Source: Thermococcaceae archaeon (GTDB lineage Archaea > Methanobacteriota_B > Thermococci > Thermococcales > Thermococcaceae). From it: 21,710 nt of DNA. The position numbers were made by a program, and so were the translations under genes. Location of the stretch: positions 1 to 21,710 of the forward strand of contig JAMOPD010000023.1 of assembly GCA_027064745.1 (NCBI GenBank), in the 5' to 3' direction. The notes beneath the pieces were generated by a model. It had not been told where the DNA came from, did not search any database, and saw only the letters and a program-made list of their open reading frames with translations. Below, in pieces: positions 1 through 7,925 of this stretch (positions are counted from its first letter, which is position 1; every line of letters starts with the position of its first letter).

Positions 1-904
1 GATGTGTAGCCGCCTGAATTGCCGTAATCATAGGTGTAAACGCCGCGTGTCATGCTCAACTGCTATGAATTCGTAATCAGCTTTTCCATTTAAGACATCA
101 TGAACAAAAGGATAAGCTAAGCCAGCAAAGTTGCTTCCACCACCGACGCATCCGATTATCACATCTGGCTCTTCAAACTCTTTCATCTCTTCCTTTGTTT
201 CGAGTCCTATAACTGTCTGGTGCATAAGCACATGATTGAGAACGCTTCCTCATCCTTTAAGACGTCCTCTATTGCTTCACTTGTCGCTATACCAAGACCA
301 CCGGGATGATTAGGATCATCACTGAGGAACTTTCTTCCTATTTCGGTCCTGTCGCTTGGACTTGGATAAATTTCAGCACCATGGAGGCGCATTATGGTCT
401 TCCTGTAAGGTTTCTGCTGATAGCTAGCACGCGCCATATAGACCCTGACTTTCAGTCTGAGGAGCGCTCCTGCTAAACTTAAAGCGGTTCTCCATTGACC
501 TGCTCCTGTTTCAGTTACGAGCCTTTCGATCCCCTGCTCCTTCGCGTAGTAGGCCTGGGCTAATACAGTATTTATCTTGTGACTTCCCGTTACTGTTGCA
601 CCTTCGTACTTAAAGTAAATTCTCGCTGGCGTTTTCAGGGCTTTTCAAGGTTTATAGCTCTGAAAAGAGGTGTCGGACGTCCTATTTTAGCATAGAGCTC
701 ACGAACTTTCTTTGGAATACCAACATATTGTTCCATGCTCATTTCCTGCTTTATAAGTTCTGTCGCAAAGATGCGGAGCAGTTTTTCGGGCTTCATTGGT
801 TTGTCTGTTTCTGGATCCAGTGGTGGAGCCAAAGGCTCTGGCAGATCAGGTAGAATGTTATACCACCTTCTTGGTATTTTTTCATCTGTTAGAACAGCCT
901 TCAT
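1..904 (-). pseudogene. trpB2: trpB2-type tryptophan synthase beta chain, frameshifted and cut by the window edge
   Basis: TrpB converts indole and serine to tryptophan with PLP. The conceptual product starts MKAVLTDEKIPRRWYN behind a good Shine-Dalgarno site (GGAGGTGG, about 909-916) and keeps TrpB2 landmarks: the PLP-lysine segment GSHKIN, an ETGAGQW loop, [13 protein letters not shown] and [13 protein letters not shown]. The reading frame changes three times. Near 640/641 one G seems lost (expected [10 protein letters not shown]). Near 243/244 about 19 bases seem lost between KDEEA and VLNHVLMHQ. Near 53/54 about 17 bases seem lost between FIAVE and [10 protein letters not shown]. The loop normally reading GQWG reads GQWR. 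Missing lengths are inferred from remembered family sequences. A decayed gene is likeliest; the alternative is poor local sequence quality. The 3' part lies outside the window. Confidence 0.85.
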
Positions 905-1352
905 TCAAACCACCTCCTATTCTGAAGAAATCCCAAAAGTGAGGGAATACAGGAAAAGTTGAGCTTCAAGAACAAGCTTGCCAAAAGCAATCCCGCCCTA
1001 GAACTTTACAATCTGCGTAGATAGCAAGAAGTAACTTCCTCTTAGAATGAGAGTCAGAAAAATGCTCTTGGAGCTTGAAAAGATACCTACTAATCAATAG
1101 ATTCAGAGGAACGCAATTAGAGCCAAAAACACTCACTCCTGAACTTCATGAGGCATCAATTCATAGGGAATTTTTGGTTGCTAACTTTTTTGGAGAAATG
1201 ACAACATTAAAGAGAAGGGAGGAGGGGGCGAGCGCGCTCGAACATCTATATAGTAGATCTTCATCGAATTTAAATAATTTTTGAAAGAATATTTGAAAAA
1301 ATGTCAAAGACCTCCCATGTATTCTAGTGCTATTTGTCATTTATCTAGCATA
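905..1352. other. intergenic region without a supported gene
   Basis: This is the upstream side of the broken trpB2 and the downstream side of the next minus-strand gene. Short open frames exist on the plus strand (for example a TTG-started 69-codon frame at 1075-1284), but none has a ribosome binding site or a recognisable family. A 12-bp perfect palindrome (CGAGCGCGCTCG) lies at 1229-1240, followed by an A/T-rich stretch with TATA-like words near 1268-1278. It could hold debris of lost genes; I cannot name any. Confidence 0.5.
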
Positions 1353-1793
1353 TCATGCTATTTCAGTTTGTTCATACGGATTTTTCCCCTGTTTATGCTT
1401 TAGTAGAAGTTCATAGAAGAACTCTTTCATATTGGGATTCATATTATCATCTAGGAGTAAATCTGCTTTTCCGCGATATTTTCTATCTGCTTCTGTTATT
1501 AACAGGCTGATTGAGGGCAGTAAATGCTCTATTAGTGCTCTTATCAGTTCAGGGTAAGCATCCTCGTCAAACTCTTCATCACTTTCAATGCCAATATAAA
1601 TGGTAAACCCTTTCATCTGGATTGAGAGAACAAATTGCTGCCCATCAAGCTCGAAAAAGGAGAAATTATGGATATTCTTATTGGTACGTGCAATTAGAAC
1701 TCCTTTTATTGATAATGTAACAGCTTCATCATCAATTTGGAATATCAGGTCTTTTGCAAATTCTTTCTGTACCAAGGCATATAGCCCAATCAT
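1353..1793 (-). CDS. uncharacterised 146-residue soluble protein
   Basis: I do not recognise the family. The start is an ATG at 1793 preceded by the purine-rich site AGGGGGAA, and a TATA-like element (AAAGATTTAAAG on the minus strand, about 1824-1835) lies upstream, which gives a short leader. The protein has no signal peptide or membrane span. It is acidic in the middle (IESDEEFDEDAYPE, about residues 77-90). The N-terminal half alternates hydrophobic and polar residues, suggesting beta strands (LIFQIDDEAVTLSIKGVLIA), and the C-terminal half looks helical and ends in charged residues. It stands alone between the broken trpB2 and a divergent small membrane protein, and its neighbours give no functional hint. 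Confidence 0.7.
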   Translation of the reverse strand: MIGLYALVQKEFAKDLIFQIDDEAVTLSIKGVLIARTNKNIHNFSFFELDGQQFVLSIQMKGFTIYIGIESDEEFDEDAYPELIRALIEHLLPSISLLITEADRKYRGKADLLLDDNMNPNMKEFFYELLLKHKQGKNPYEQTEIA

Positions 1794-1823
1794 ATTTTCC
1801 CCCTGATAGTTGAATCTTCCCCT

Positions 1824-1835
1824 GCTTTAAATCTT
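1824..1835 (-). promoter_or_regulatory. TATA-like promoter element for the 146-residue protein
   Basis: On the minus strand the sequence AAAGATTTAAAG matches the usual Thermococcales BRE/TATA pattern. It sits about 30-40 nt before the start codon, so the transcript would begin just ahead of the Shine-Dalgarno site. Inferred from position and sequence only. Confidence 0.4.
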
Positions 1836-1986
1836 TTACTTTACTGGGGGAAGGCACAGTTAGGCAACTGTAATGTGTTTGGCAACTTTGTAGTTTTAGT
1901 GCCTTTTTTATTCTCTCTTAACGGCATTCTTCTAATGAGCATAAAAGTTAAAAATCAATAGTTTTTAATTCACGCCTTGGGGATGT

Positions 1987-2421
1987 ATGATGAGAATGGT
2001 AGGATTCCTAGCTGCAGTTTTAGTTCTATTCTCATTCACGATGCCATGGTTTCAAGTTGACAAATGGTATGGAACAGAACAAGTTACAATGCTGAACATT
2101 GCTAAGGAACTTTATAATAACATGGATCAGATAAAAGAGACAATAAAAGAGCTTAACACAAATAGTCCCGGCACAGATATAGTGCTTTTTATGTCATATG
2201 TGATTGGAGTCTCGTTAATATTACTCGGTGCATTGTTGGGTCTTACCGGCGGTAGAGGAGGACATCTACTTGGAATTGTTGGCATGCTTCTCTTCACGTA
2301 TCCTATCTGGGCTACGACAGGAGAAAAGATTATGGATATGATCTCCTATGGATACATAGTTGGAGGGATAGGTTTTCTAGTTGGGCTACTTGGAGGAGGA
2401 GCAGGCAAAAGTGGAAAATGA
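1987..2421 (+). CDS. small four-span membrane protein, unknown function
   Basis: The protein has 144 residues. Hydrophobic segments are at about 5-19, 65-87, 91-109 and 118-137. Between the first and second is a 45-residue polar loop, probably extracytoplasmic or lumenal, with a predicted helix (NMDQIKETIKELN). The last two spans are glycine rich and the tail (GGGAGKSGK) is short and basic. The start is ATG 1987, nine bases after a TGGGG site; a second ATG follows at once (MMRM), so the start could be three bases later. A TATA-like stretch at about 1947-1958 fits as promoter. It is convergent with rqcH, with only six bases between the two stop codons. I do not recognise the family. Confidence 0.75.
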   Translation: MMRMVGFLAAVLVLFSFTMPWFQVDKWYGTEQVTMLNIAKELYNNMDQIKETIKELNTNSPGTDIVLFMSYVIGVSLILLGALLGLTGGRGGHLLGIVGMLLFTYPIWATTGEKIMDMISYGYIVGGIGFLVGLLGGGAGKSGK

Positions 2422-2427
2422 GTAAGT

Positions 2428-4377
2428 TTATCCTTTTATTTCTATTATTTCTCCATTTCCTGGGGGTAGAACAGCCATTATGTCCTCTTCCCTCATTTTA
2501 TATCCCCACTTCTCAAAGACACGCTTTATCTTCTTTACCAGCTCGCTTTTCTTCATGCCTCCTGGACGTATGATGATATATTTGTCGGCGTAAGCTTTTA
2601 TGGCATCCACTGGAGCACAGACCACAAACTCATCTCCTTCATAAGGTATAATCCCAACTGCAAGTTTTAACGGCAGTCCATGGAACCAATTACGCTTTCC
2701 GTAGACCATAAAGGCACCTTTGCCAAGGTATTCCCTGCTCGGTGTTTTCTTCGTCACTTGTTCTGGATATGCCCAATAGGCGTCTTCGCTGTAAACTCCC
2801 CTGCTCCATGCCTTACTCATTGAAACTGCAAACTGACATGCTTCAAAGATTGTCTTTTCTCCTGCTCTTCGTCCGTCTTTGATAACAACATGAGGAGCGC
2901 CATAAACATCGGCGTGACAATAGAGGTCACTCTCGTTCATATGCTTTTTAATAAGCATCTCATTGGTGCTTGCATCCTTTCCAGCCAGAACAAGAAATCC
3001 TTCACTGCTGAGGAACCATCTAAACTTCTCGAACCATCTTTTTTTTCTCTTTTCAAGTTTTTTAACGTTAAGTTCCTTCTTCATTTCCTCTTCAATGAGC
3101 TCCTCAATCTCCCTGAGCTTTTTCTTTGTATTTTCATAGGCGATCTTTGCCCTCTCAAGTTTATGTTTAGCTTTCTTGGCTTTTTCATAGTAAAGCTCCG
3201 CATTCTCGCCTATGCTCTTTTCCAGATATAACCTCACCTTTTTTTCATCAATCTCAATGGTAATGGCTTTCTCTCTTGGATCGATGGATTTTATTAGAAG
3301 TGCTATTTTGTTTCCTTCCTTCTTACCTTTCTCTATGCGTTTTTTAAACTCCTCAAAGCCGAGTTTTTCAACGGCTTTTCTGAACTCTCTTAACAGGTTG
3401 TCAATGAATGTGAAGTTTGCATAAATCAAATCTCCAATTTCCTGATTTTTCTGGGCCTCGATCTCAAAGCCTTTCATCTGTTCTTCCTGCTTTCTTAAAG
3501 TTGCTAATATCTGTCTCTTTTTCTGTTCCAGCTTTTTTGTCTTCTCGATTTTTGCTTTCTCAACGGTTATTTTCCCGAAATATTCGTCCAGAGCTTCACT
3601 GAAGGTTTTGAAATATTGCTTTTCATAGCCCTCATACCACTTCAATTCGATTGGAAGCACATCGATCATCTGGCCGTTTTTATACACAATGTTGGGCTTT
3701 GGCTCCTCGCTGAAGACTGATTTCATGGTCTCAAAAACCAGCTTAAGCTCATTCTCATTGAGCTCATTTGCCTTTCTGTCCTTTGCTATCCCTGCCCTCA
3801 TGAGGATTTCTTCAGCATAAAGGCCACCCATATTCAGTTTTCTTGCAAGGGCTCTGACAATCTCGATCTGCTCTTTTCCTATAATCCCTTTAAAATCTTC
3901 CCATTCAACATCCAGAGGATTCTCCCGTGCGGGTGGAAGTTTATATTCTGCTTTAGGCATTATGGTTCTGTCTTTAAACTCCTCGTATCTAAGTGCTGCG
4001 ACAATCCTATTCTCAGAGTTGAGAAGGATTATGTTTCCTTTTTTGAAGAGCTCCCCGATAAGGGTATAATCACCTATCATAATCTTTACTATCCTGTCAA
4101 AATCATGCTGCTTGATGGCATCAAGAAATCCCCCACTCAAATGCTTTCTTAGTAACATCGTGAAAGATGATGGCATTTTAGGGGCCTCTTTGATGTAGGT
4201 TGTGATATGTATTCTTTTTCCGGCTTCAAGGATTAAGTCCTGTCTTCCTTCTTTCGTACGAAGCTTTATCCTTATCTCTCTTCCATCGTGGTAGATTTTA
4301 TCAACACGAGAACCAACTAAGCTTTGCAGCTCGTTGATAATGTATTTGATATCAACGCTGCTCATTTCTTCTTTCAT
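2428..4377 (-). CDS. rqcH: RqcH/NEMF homologue (NFACT family), ribosome-associated quality control
   Basis: NFACT proteins (bacterial RqcH, eukaryotic NEMF/Rqc2) bind the stalled large ribosomal subunit and promote C-terminal tailing of the nascent chain. The product shows the full architecture. The NFACT-N domain contains the Asp-Arg pair of the RqcH tRNA/ribosome-binding motif (HDFDRIVK, D94-R95). A long charged coiled coil covers about residues 270-430. The NFACT-R domain (DUF814) carries LAGKDASTNEML, DLYCHADVYGAPHVVIK and EDAYWAYPEQVTKKTPS. I chose ATG 4377 (649 residues): GGTGAGG ends two bases before it, and a TATA element near 4405-4417 predicts transcription from about 4387. A GTG at 4389 in frame has no Shine-Dalgarno site. 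Family assignment is firm; the tailing activity in this organism is inferred. Confidence 0.92.
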   Translation of the reverse strand: MKEEMSSVDIKYIINELQSLVGSRVDKIYHDGREIRIKLRTKEGRQDLILEAGKRIHITTYIKEAPKMPSSFTMLLRKHLSGGFLDAIKQHDFDRIVKIMIGDYTLIGELFKKGNIILLNSENRIVAALRYEEFKDRTIMPKAEYKLPPARENPLDVEWEDFKGIIGKEQIEIVRALARKLNMGGLYAEEILMRAGIAKDRKANELNENELKLVFETMKSVFSEEPKPNIVYKNGQMIDVLPIELKWYEGYEKQYFKTFSEALDEYFGKITVEKAKIEKTKKLEQKKRQILATLRKQEEQMKGFEIEAQKNQEIGDLIYANFTFIDNLLREFRKAVEKLGFEEFKKRIEKGKKEGNKIALLIKSIDPREKAITIEIDEKKVRLYLEKSIGENAELYYEKAKKAKHKLERAKIAYENTKKKLREIEELIEEEMKKELNVKKLEKRKKRWFEKFRWFLSSEGFLVLAGKDASTNEMLIKKHMNESDLYCHADVYGAPHVVIKDGRRAGEKTIFEACQFAVSMSKAWSRGVYSEDAYWAYPEQVTKKTPSREYLGKGAFMVYGKRNWFHGLPLKLAVGIIPYEGDEFVVCAPVDAIKAYADKYIIIRPGGMKKSELVKKIKRVFEKWGYKMREEDIMAVLPPGNGEIIEIKG

Positions 4378-4402
4378 TTCCTCACCCACTTTTAATTACA
4401 GC

Positions 4403-4418
4403 GTGGGTTTTAAAGAAT
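4403..4418 (-). promoter_or_regulatory. rqcH promoter (TATA)
   Basis: The minus-strand word TTCTTTAAAAC is a TATA-like element about 30 nt before the chosen rqcH start codon. With archaeal spacing of about 25 nt it puts the transcript start near 4387, directly before the GGTGAGG site. This is the main reason for preferring ATG 4377. Confidence 0.45.
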
Positions 4419-4458
4419 TGCCGGAGAGAATATGCTGAATTCTGGTGTGTATTTTAAC

Positions 4459-4631
4459 GGACTAATGTTCATTCATTATCCTTTAGTGAGCATTAACGCT
4501 CTTTTATATGCCTCATGTCAACAAAGGACAAAAATGAAGTTAGGAAACTTGATGGACTAATGTTCAGTGCCCTTAATGGACATTGATGCTCTTTTATGTG
4601 CGTTATGTCAACAAAGGACAGAATAAAGTTA
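4459..4631. repeat. diverged tandem duplication (period 95 bp) upstream of the branching enzyme gene
   Basis: Two copies are visible: 4459-4542 and 4554-4631. Both begin GGACTAATGTTCA, share GCTCTTTTAT(A/G)TG in the middle and ATGTCAACAAAGGACA near the end, and differ by substitutions and a gap of a few bases. Each copy contains an imperfect dyad: TAATGTTCA with TGAGCATTA (4463-4471 and 4487-4495), and TAATGTTCA with TGGACATTG (4558-4566 and 4577-4585). A TATA-like word (CTTTTATATG or CTTTTATGTG) follows each dyad. The region separates divergent rqcH and the GH57 gene, so duplicated operators or promoters are a reasonable reading. Confidence 0.8.
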
Positions 4632-4640
4632 AATACTTAA
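4624..4640 (+). promoter_or_regulatory. promoter of the GH57 branching enzyme gene
   Basis: AAAGTTAAATACTT is a typical Thermococcales BRE/TATA sequence. It lies about 35 nt before the ATG, which predicts a very short leader that still holds the GGTGAT site at 4659-4664. Confidence 0.55.
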
Positions 4641-4668
4641 ACCACATTAACACCCATGGTGATACACG

Positions 4669-6597
4669 ATGAAAGGCTACTTTACCTTTGTCCTGCACAC
4701 TCATATTCCCTACGTGAGAAAGCATGGAAAATGGCCCTTTGGGGAAGAGTGGCTCTACGAGGCCATGGCTGAAACATACATCCCTCTGCTCATGGAGCTT
4801 GAGAGGCTCAGAGAAAAGGGTATCAATTTCCAGCTTGTCATAGGGATAACTCCTATATTGGCAGAACAGCTGAGTGATGGATACGTGAAATCAGAGTTCC
4901 AAAAGTACATGGAACGGAAACTTAAGGCAATGGAAGAGGATCTGAAGAGCGGTAAATATGATGAAAAAGCAGTTAGCTATATGCTCAAATATTTCAGGGA
5001 TGTTTATGAATACTGGAAGAAAATAGGGGGAGATATAATCGGAGAGTTGAGAAAGCTTCAGGATGAAGGCTACATTGAGATTATAACTTCAGCAGCGACT
5101 CATGGATATCTACCTCTGTTCTTAAGAGATGAGTCCATAGATGGCCAACTTGCTAATGGAATCTTAACCTACGAGAAGCATTTTGGCAGAAAGCCTAGGG
5201 GAATTTGGCTCCCTGAGTGTGCTTATCGCCCGGAAGGAAAATGGGAGCTTCCTCATGGTAGAATGGTGTACAGAGAAGGGCTGGAAAAGTTTCTGGAGAG
5301 ACACGGGCTTAAGTTCTTCTTTGTGGAGAGCAATTTAATAGATGAGGGACCAGTGAGCAGGGGGTATGGTGAGGTTACACTGACAAAAACTAAAAAAACC
5401 ACAATGAGGCCGTATTTTGTCAAGGGTTCAAATGTGGCGGTCTTTGCTAGAAATAGAGAAACCGGGCATCAGGTGTGGAGTGCTCACTATGGCTATCCTG
5501 GCGATTTCTGGTACAGAGAATTCCATAAAAAGGCTGAGAAAAGTGGCGGACAGTATTGGCGGATTACACGGAAAGATGGGGATTTAGGAGACAAGGAGTT
5601 CTATGACCCAGAGAAGGCCCTTGAGAGGGTTGAAGAGCATGCAAAACATTTCGTTTCACTTGTTGAAAGTCTTTTGAAGAAGCATGAGAACAGATTCAAG
5701 GAGAAGGGAATAATCGTCTCGCCCTATGACACCGAACTCTTTGGCCACTGGTGGTTTGAAGGTGTTAAGTGGCTCGGAAGAGTACTTGAACTCATGGCTG
5801 AGCAGGATATCAAAACTATAGCAATTTCAGACTACCTTGAAAACTATGAAGGGGAGAGGCATGAGATAGAACTACCTGAAGGTTCATGGGGTAAAGATTC
5901 TAATCACTCCACTTGGTGGAATCCTGAAGTTGAGTGGATGTGGGAGCATGTTTATAAAGCTGAGGAGAGAATGGTTGCACTCACCAGCAAATATTACGGC
6001 AGGGATGGACATAGAGATCGGATTTTGGAGCAGCTGGGCAGAGAGCTCCTCCTATTGGAGAGCAGTGACTGGCCATTTTTGATAACTACAGGGCAGGCAA
6101 AAGAATATGGCAAGAGACGCCTTCTGGAACATGCTAACGCTTTTCATCAACTTGCGAATAATCTTGAGCAGGGTGAATTTGATTTCGAGCTTCTTGAGAT
6201 GCTTGAGAAGAAAGACAGTGTCTTCAGGCCTATCAGACTTGATGTTTATGTAACTCAGAATCCTCCTGAGGTGCCGGAATTTGTTGAACCTCCACAAGTT
6301 CCAGAAGAAAAAATTGAAGAAAAGCCGAAGGTTGTATCTGAGAGGTTCCATGATTATGCTACTGTTACCATAGGAAAAGCAAAGGCTATAAGGAAGAGGA
6401 CATTGAAAAGCAAGGTGAGCAGGAAAAATGAGAACTCACTCCTGAAGATCAAGGGCATTGGGCCGAAGACATTAAAGAAGTTGAAAAGAGCAGGTGTAAT
6501 GACCATCGATGACCTGAAGAAAGCAGACCTTGATGAGCTTTCTAAAAAGACAAGAATCTCCATAAAAAGGCTAAAGAAATTTGTCTCTCAGATTTAA
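4669..6597 (+). CDS. GH57 1,4-alpha-glucan (glycogen) branching enzyme with C-terminal helix-hairpin-helix
   Basis: Branching enzymes of family GH57 cut alpha-1,4 glucan and rejoin the fragment by an alpha-1,6 bond, here probably in glycogen-like storage polymer metabolism in the cytoplasm. The N-terminal motif HTHIPY, the WLPECAYRP motif with nucleophile E183 and the SPYDTELFGHWW motif with acid/base D354 are present. These numbers match those known for the Thermococcus kodakarensis enzyme TK1436. The alpha-helical GH57 C domain follows to about residue 530. A proline/glutamate-rich linker (about 530-560) leads to a basic stretch and one HhH motif (LLKIKGIGPKTLKKLKRAGV, about 590-610). HhH domains normally bind DNA; such tails are known in this subfamily and their role is unclear. 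ATG 4669 has GGTGAT five bases upstream. Confidence 0.93.
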   Translation: MKGYFTFVLHTHIPYVRKHGKWPFGEEWLYEAMAETYIPLLMELERLREKGINFQLVIGITPILAEQLSDGYVKSEFQKYMERKLKAMEEDLKSGKYDEKAVSYMLKYFRDVYEYWKKIGGDIIGELRKLQDEGYIEIITSAATHGYLPLFLRDESIDGQLANGILTYEKHFGRKPRGIWLPECAYRPEGKWELPHGRMVYREGLEKFLERHGLKFFFVESNLIDEGPVSRGYGEVTLTKTKKTTMRPYFVKGSNVAVFARNRETGHQVWSAHYGYPGDFWYREFHKKAEKSGGQYWRITRKDGDLGDKEFYDPEKALERVEEHAKHFVSLVESLLKKHENRFKEKGIIVSPYDTELFGHWWFEGVKWLGRVLELMAEQDIKTIAISDYLENYEGERHEIELPEGSWGKDSNHSTWWNPEVEWMWEHVYKAEERMVALTSKYYGRDGHRDRILEQLGRELLLLESSDWPFLITTGQAKEYGKRRLLEHANAFHQLANNLEQGEFDFELLEMLEKKDSVFRPIRLDVYVTQNPPEVPEFVEPPQVPEEKIEEKPKVVSERFHDYATVTIGKAKAIRKRTLKSKVSRKNENSLLKIKGIGPKTLKKLKRAGVMTIDDLKKADLDELSKKTRISIKRLKKFVSQI

Positions 6598-6645
6598 TTT
6601 CGAAAGCCTTTTCTTTTCTTCTGCCGTATATTATAAGGGGATCTT

Positions 6646-6963
6646 ATGAAAAAGGTTGAAGCTATTTTGCGGCCTGAGGATTTTGAGAAGGTTAAGAATG
6701 CATTAAAGCAGATGGGTTTTGTGGCTTTGACAGCATATCCAGTTAAAGGACGAGGTGTTCAGGGGGGAGTTCCCTCTTATGACATGCTTTCCAAGATGAA
6801 GCTGGAAATCGTCGTCAAGGATGAAGACTTGGAGAAGGTGGTTGAGATAATCATTAGAAATGCTAGAAAGGGAGTTCCAGGTGATGGGAAGATATTCATT
6901 ATCCCTGTAAATGATGCAATAAGGGTAAGAACTGGAGAAAGAGGAAATGACGCATTATATTAG
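6646..6963 (+). CDS. PII-family signalling protein with shortened T-loop
   Basis: PII proteins sense ATP/ADP and 2-oxoglutarate and control nitrogen metabolism by inserting a T-loop into partner proteins. The 105-residue product begins MKKVEAILRPEDFEKV, has the B-loop (NARKGVPGDGKIF, about 72-84) and the C-loop (RVRTGERG). Compared with E. coli GlnB, recalled from memory, the T-loop (about 37-52, GRGVQGGVPSYDML) is roughly eight residues shorter and lacks the ELYRG segment with the uridylylated tyrosine. It resembles NifI-like or otherwise divergent PII proteins more than GlnB. ATG 6646 follows AAGGGGAT. It lies 48 bases after the branching enzyme gene, possibly in its transcript. No ammonium transporter is adjacent. 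Its stop overlaps the stop of the convergent neighbour by four bases. Confidence 0.87.
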   Translation: MKKVEAILRPEDFEKVKNALKQMGFVALTAYPVKGRGVQGGVPSYDMLSKMKLEIVVKDEDLEKVVEIIIRNARKGVPGDGKIFIIPVNDAIRVRTGERGNDALY

Positions 6964-7688
6964 AGGAATGCATGTCTGTGCTTATATAGGGAATATGCTG
7001 CATAGCTCAATGAGACAACTTCCAAAGCTCCGAGGACGATTGTTAATATAAGAAGTGCCCTAACAAAGGTTAATGACTTTGCCATGCTTTTAGCTATCTC
7101 TTGGAGCATCACTGGGTTGGTAATCGTATATATGCTGTTCCCAATTGCCAAGATGCCAGTGATAATTGGCAGAGGAATGAGAATGAATGCTGACATCAGG
7201 GCAAGATATCTTCTCTTTTTAAGAGTCCAAAGGGAGAGAAGCACCGGAATTAAAAGAAAAAATGCTACCATCTTAAAACTTGGCGATAGCACTCCACAAA
7301 GCATGAAGAAAAATATCATACCAAGAGCATAAATTCTGTATCCTTTAAAAACTTCCTTTATCCTGTCCGTGAACTCATACTTCGCTACCCTTGAAAATTT
7401 AAGAATCTCATCAACGCTTTGCATGTAGGCTTTTTTTCCAATTTTTTCAATGTTTTTGTCAGTTGTAGAGTTCTTTAATAGTATTGCCCTTCTTAAAAAG
7501 AAATTCGCAAGTTTCTCATTCTCGGCTGTACTTTCGTTACTCAGTTCCAAAAAGTTCTTTTTGGCTTCTTTAATCTTTTTTGCAGCTTTTTCCTTATCTT
7601 TAGGGTCCAATAATTTTAAGCGTTCTATTCTTTCCTCCACATTTTCCAAAGTTTTGGCTATCTCTTTAAAAATCTCAGTGCTCTTCAC
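6960..7688 (-). CDS. coiled-coil, four-span membrane protein of unknown function (last gene of NSS operon)
   Basis: I do not recognise the family. From the GTG at 7688 the product has 242 residues: a cytosolic, highly charged, probably coiled-coil N-terminal half (about 1-115, rich in K and E) and then four hydrophobic segments at about 119-136, 138-156, 160-182 and 207-233. I prefer this GTG because AGGTGG lies six to seven bases upstream inside the end of the preceding gene, giving a 14-bp overlap. An in-frame ATG at 7724 would lengthen the overlap to 50 bp and has no clear ribosome site. The tight overlap points to translation coupled to the 73-residue membrane protein. The 3' end overlaps the PII gene's stop on the other strand. 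Confidence 0.75.
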   Translation of the reverse strand: MKSTEIFKEIAKTLENVEERIERLKLLDPKDKEKAAKKIKEAKKNFLELSNESTAENEKLANFFLRRAILLKNSTTDKNIEKIGKKAYMQSVDEILKFSRVAKYEFTDRIKEVFKGYRIYALGMIFFFMLCGVLSPSFKMVAFFLLIPVLLSLWTLKKRRYLALMSAFILIPLPIITGILAIGNSIYTITNPVMLQEIAKSMAKSLTFVRALLILTIVLGALEVVSLSYAAYSLYKHRHAFL

Positions 7689-7896
7689 CTGATTCCACCT
7701 GCTGGAATCTTCTGTTGATTTCATCCTTCTTCCAGATGAATATAAAAAGCAGGGCCATGCTTAAAAATGACACACCTATTAGCATAGGGATAATAAAGGA
7801 CTCCTTTTTCAGAATGTAGACAAAGAATGCACTTACATTAAAGAGCAAAACTCCTATAAGGGCAAAAATTTTTGCTAAAATCTCAGCTCCACTCAT
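7675..7896 (-). CDS. small two-span membrane protein, unknown function
   Basis: The product has 73 residues from the ATG at 7896, which is preceded by GGTGGTAGAA. Longer in-frame starts have no ribosome site. Hydrophobic segments are at about 8-30 and 34-55. A charged tail (KKDEINRRFQQVESGEEH) should lie in the cytoplasm. It starts 29 bases after the MetS-like gene stop and overlaps the start of the following coiled-coil membrane protein, so it is part of the same transcription unit as the NSS transporter. No family recognised. Confidence 0.72.
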   Translation of the reverse strand: MSGAEILAKIFALIGVLLFNVSAFFVYILKKESFIIPMLIGVSFLSMALLFIFIWKKDEINRRFQQVESGEEH

Positions 7897-7925
7897 TTCT
7901 ACCACCAACAAAAATAAAGTAAAAG

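Noticed and set aside
1075..1284. 69-codon plus-strand open frame upstream of trpB2
   Set aside because: TTG start without ribosome site, no recognisable motif, low-complexity serine/asparagine end; not enough to call a gene.
1863..1887. Direct repeat GGCAACT at 1863-1869 and 1881-1887 between divergent small genes
   Set aside because: Seven bases repeated once at 18-bp spacing could be an operator but is too short to support without comparison.
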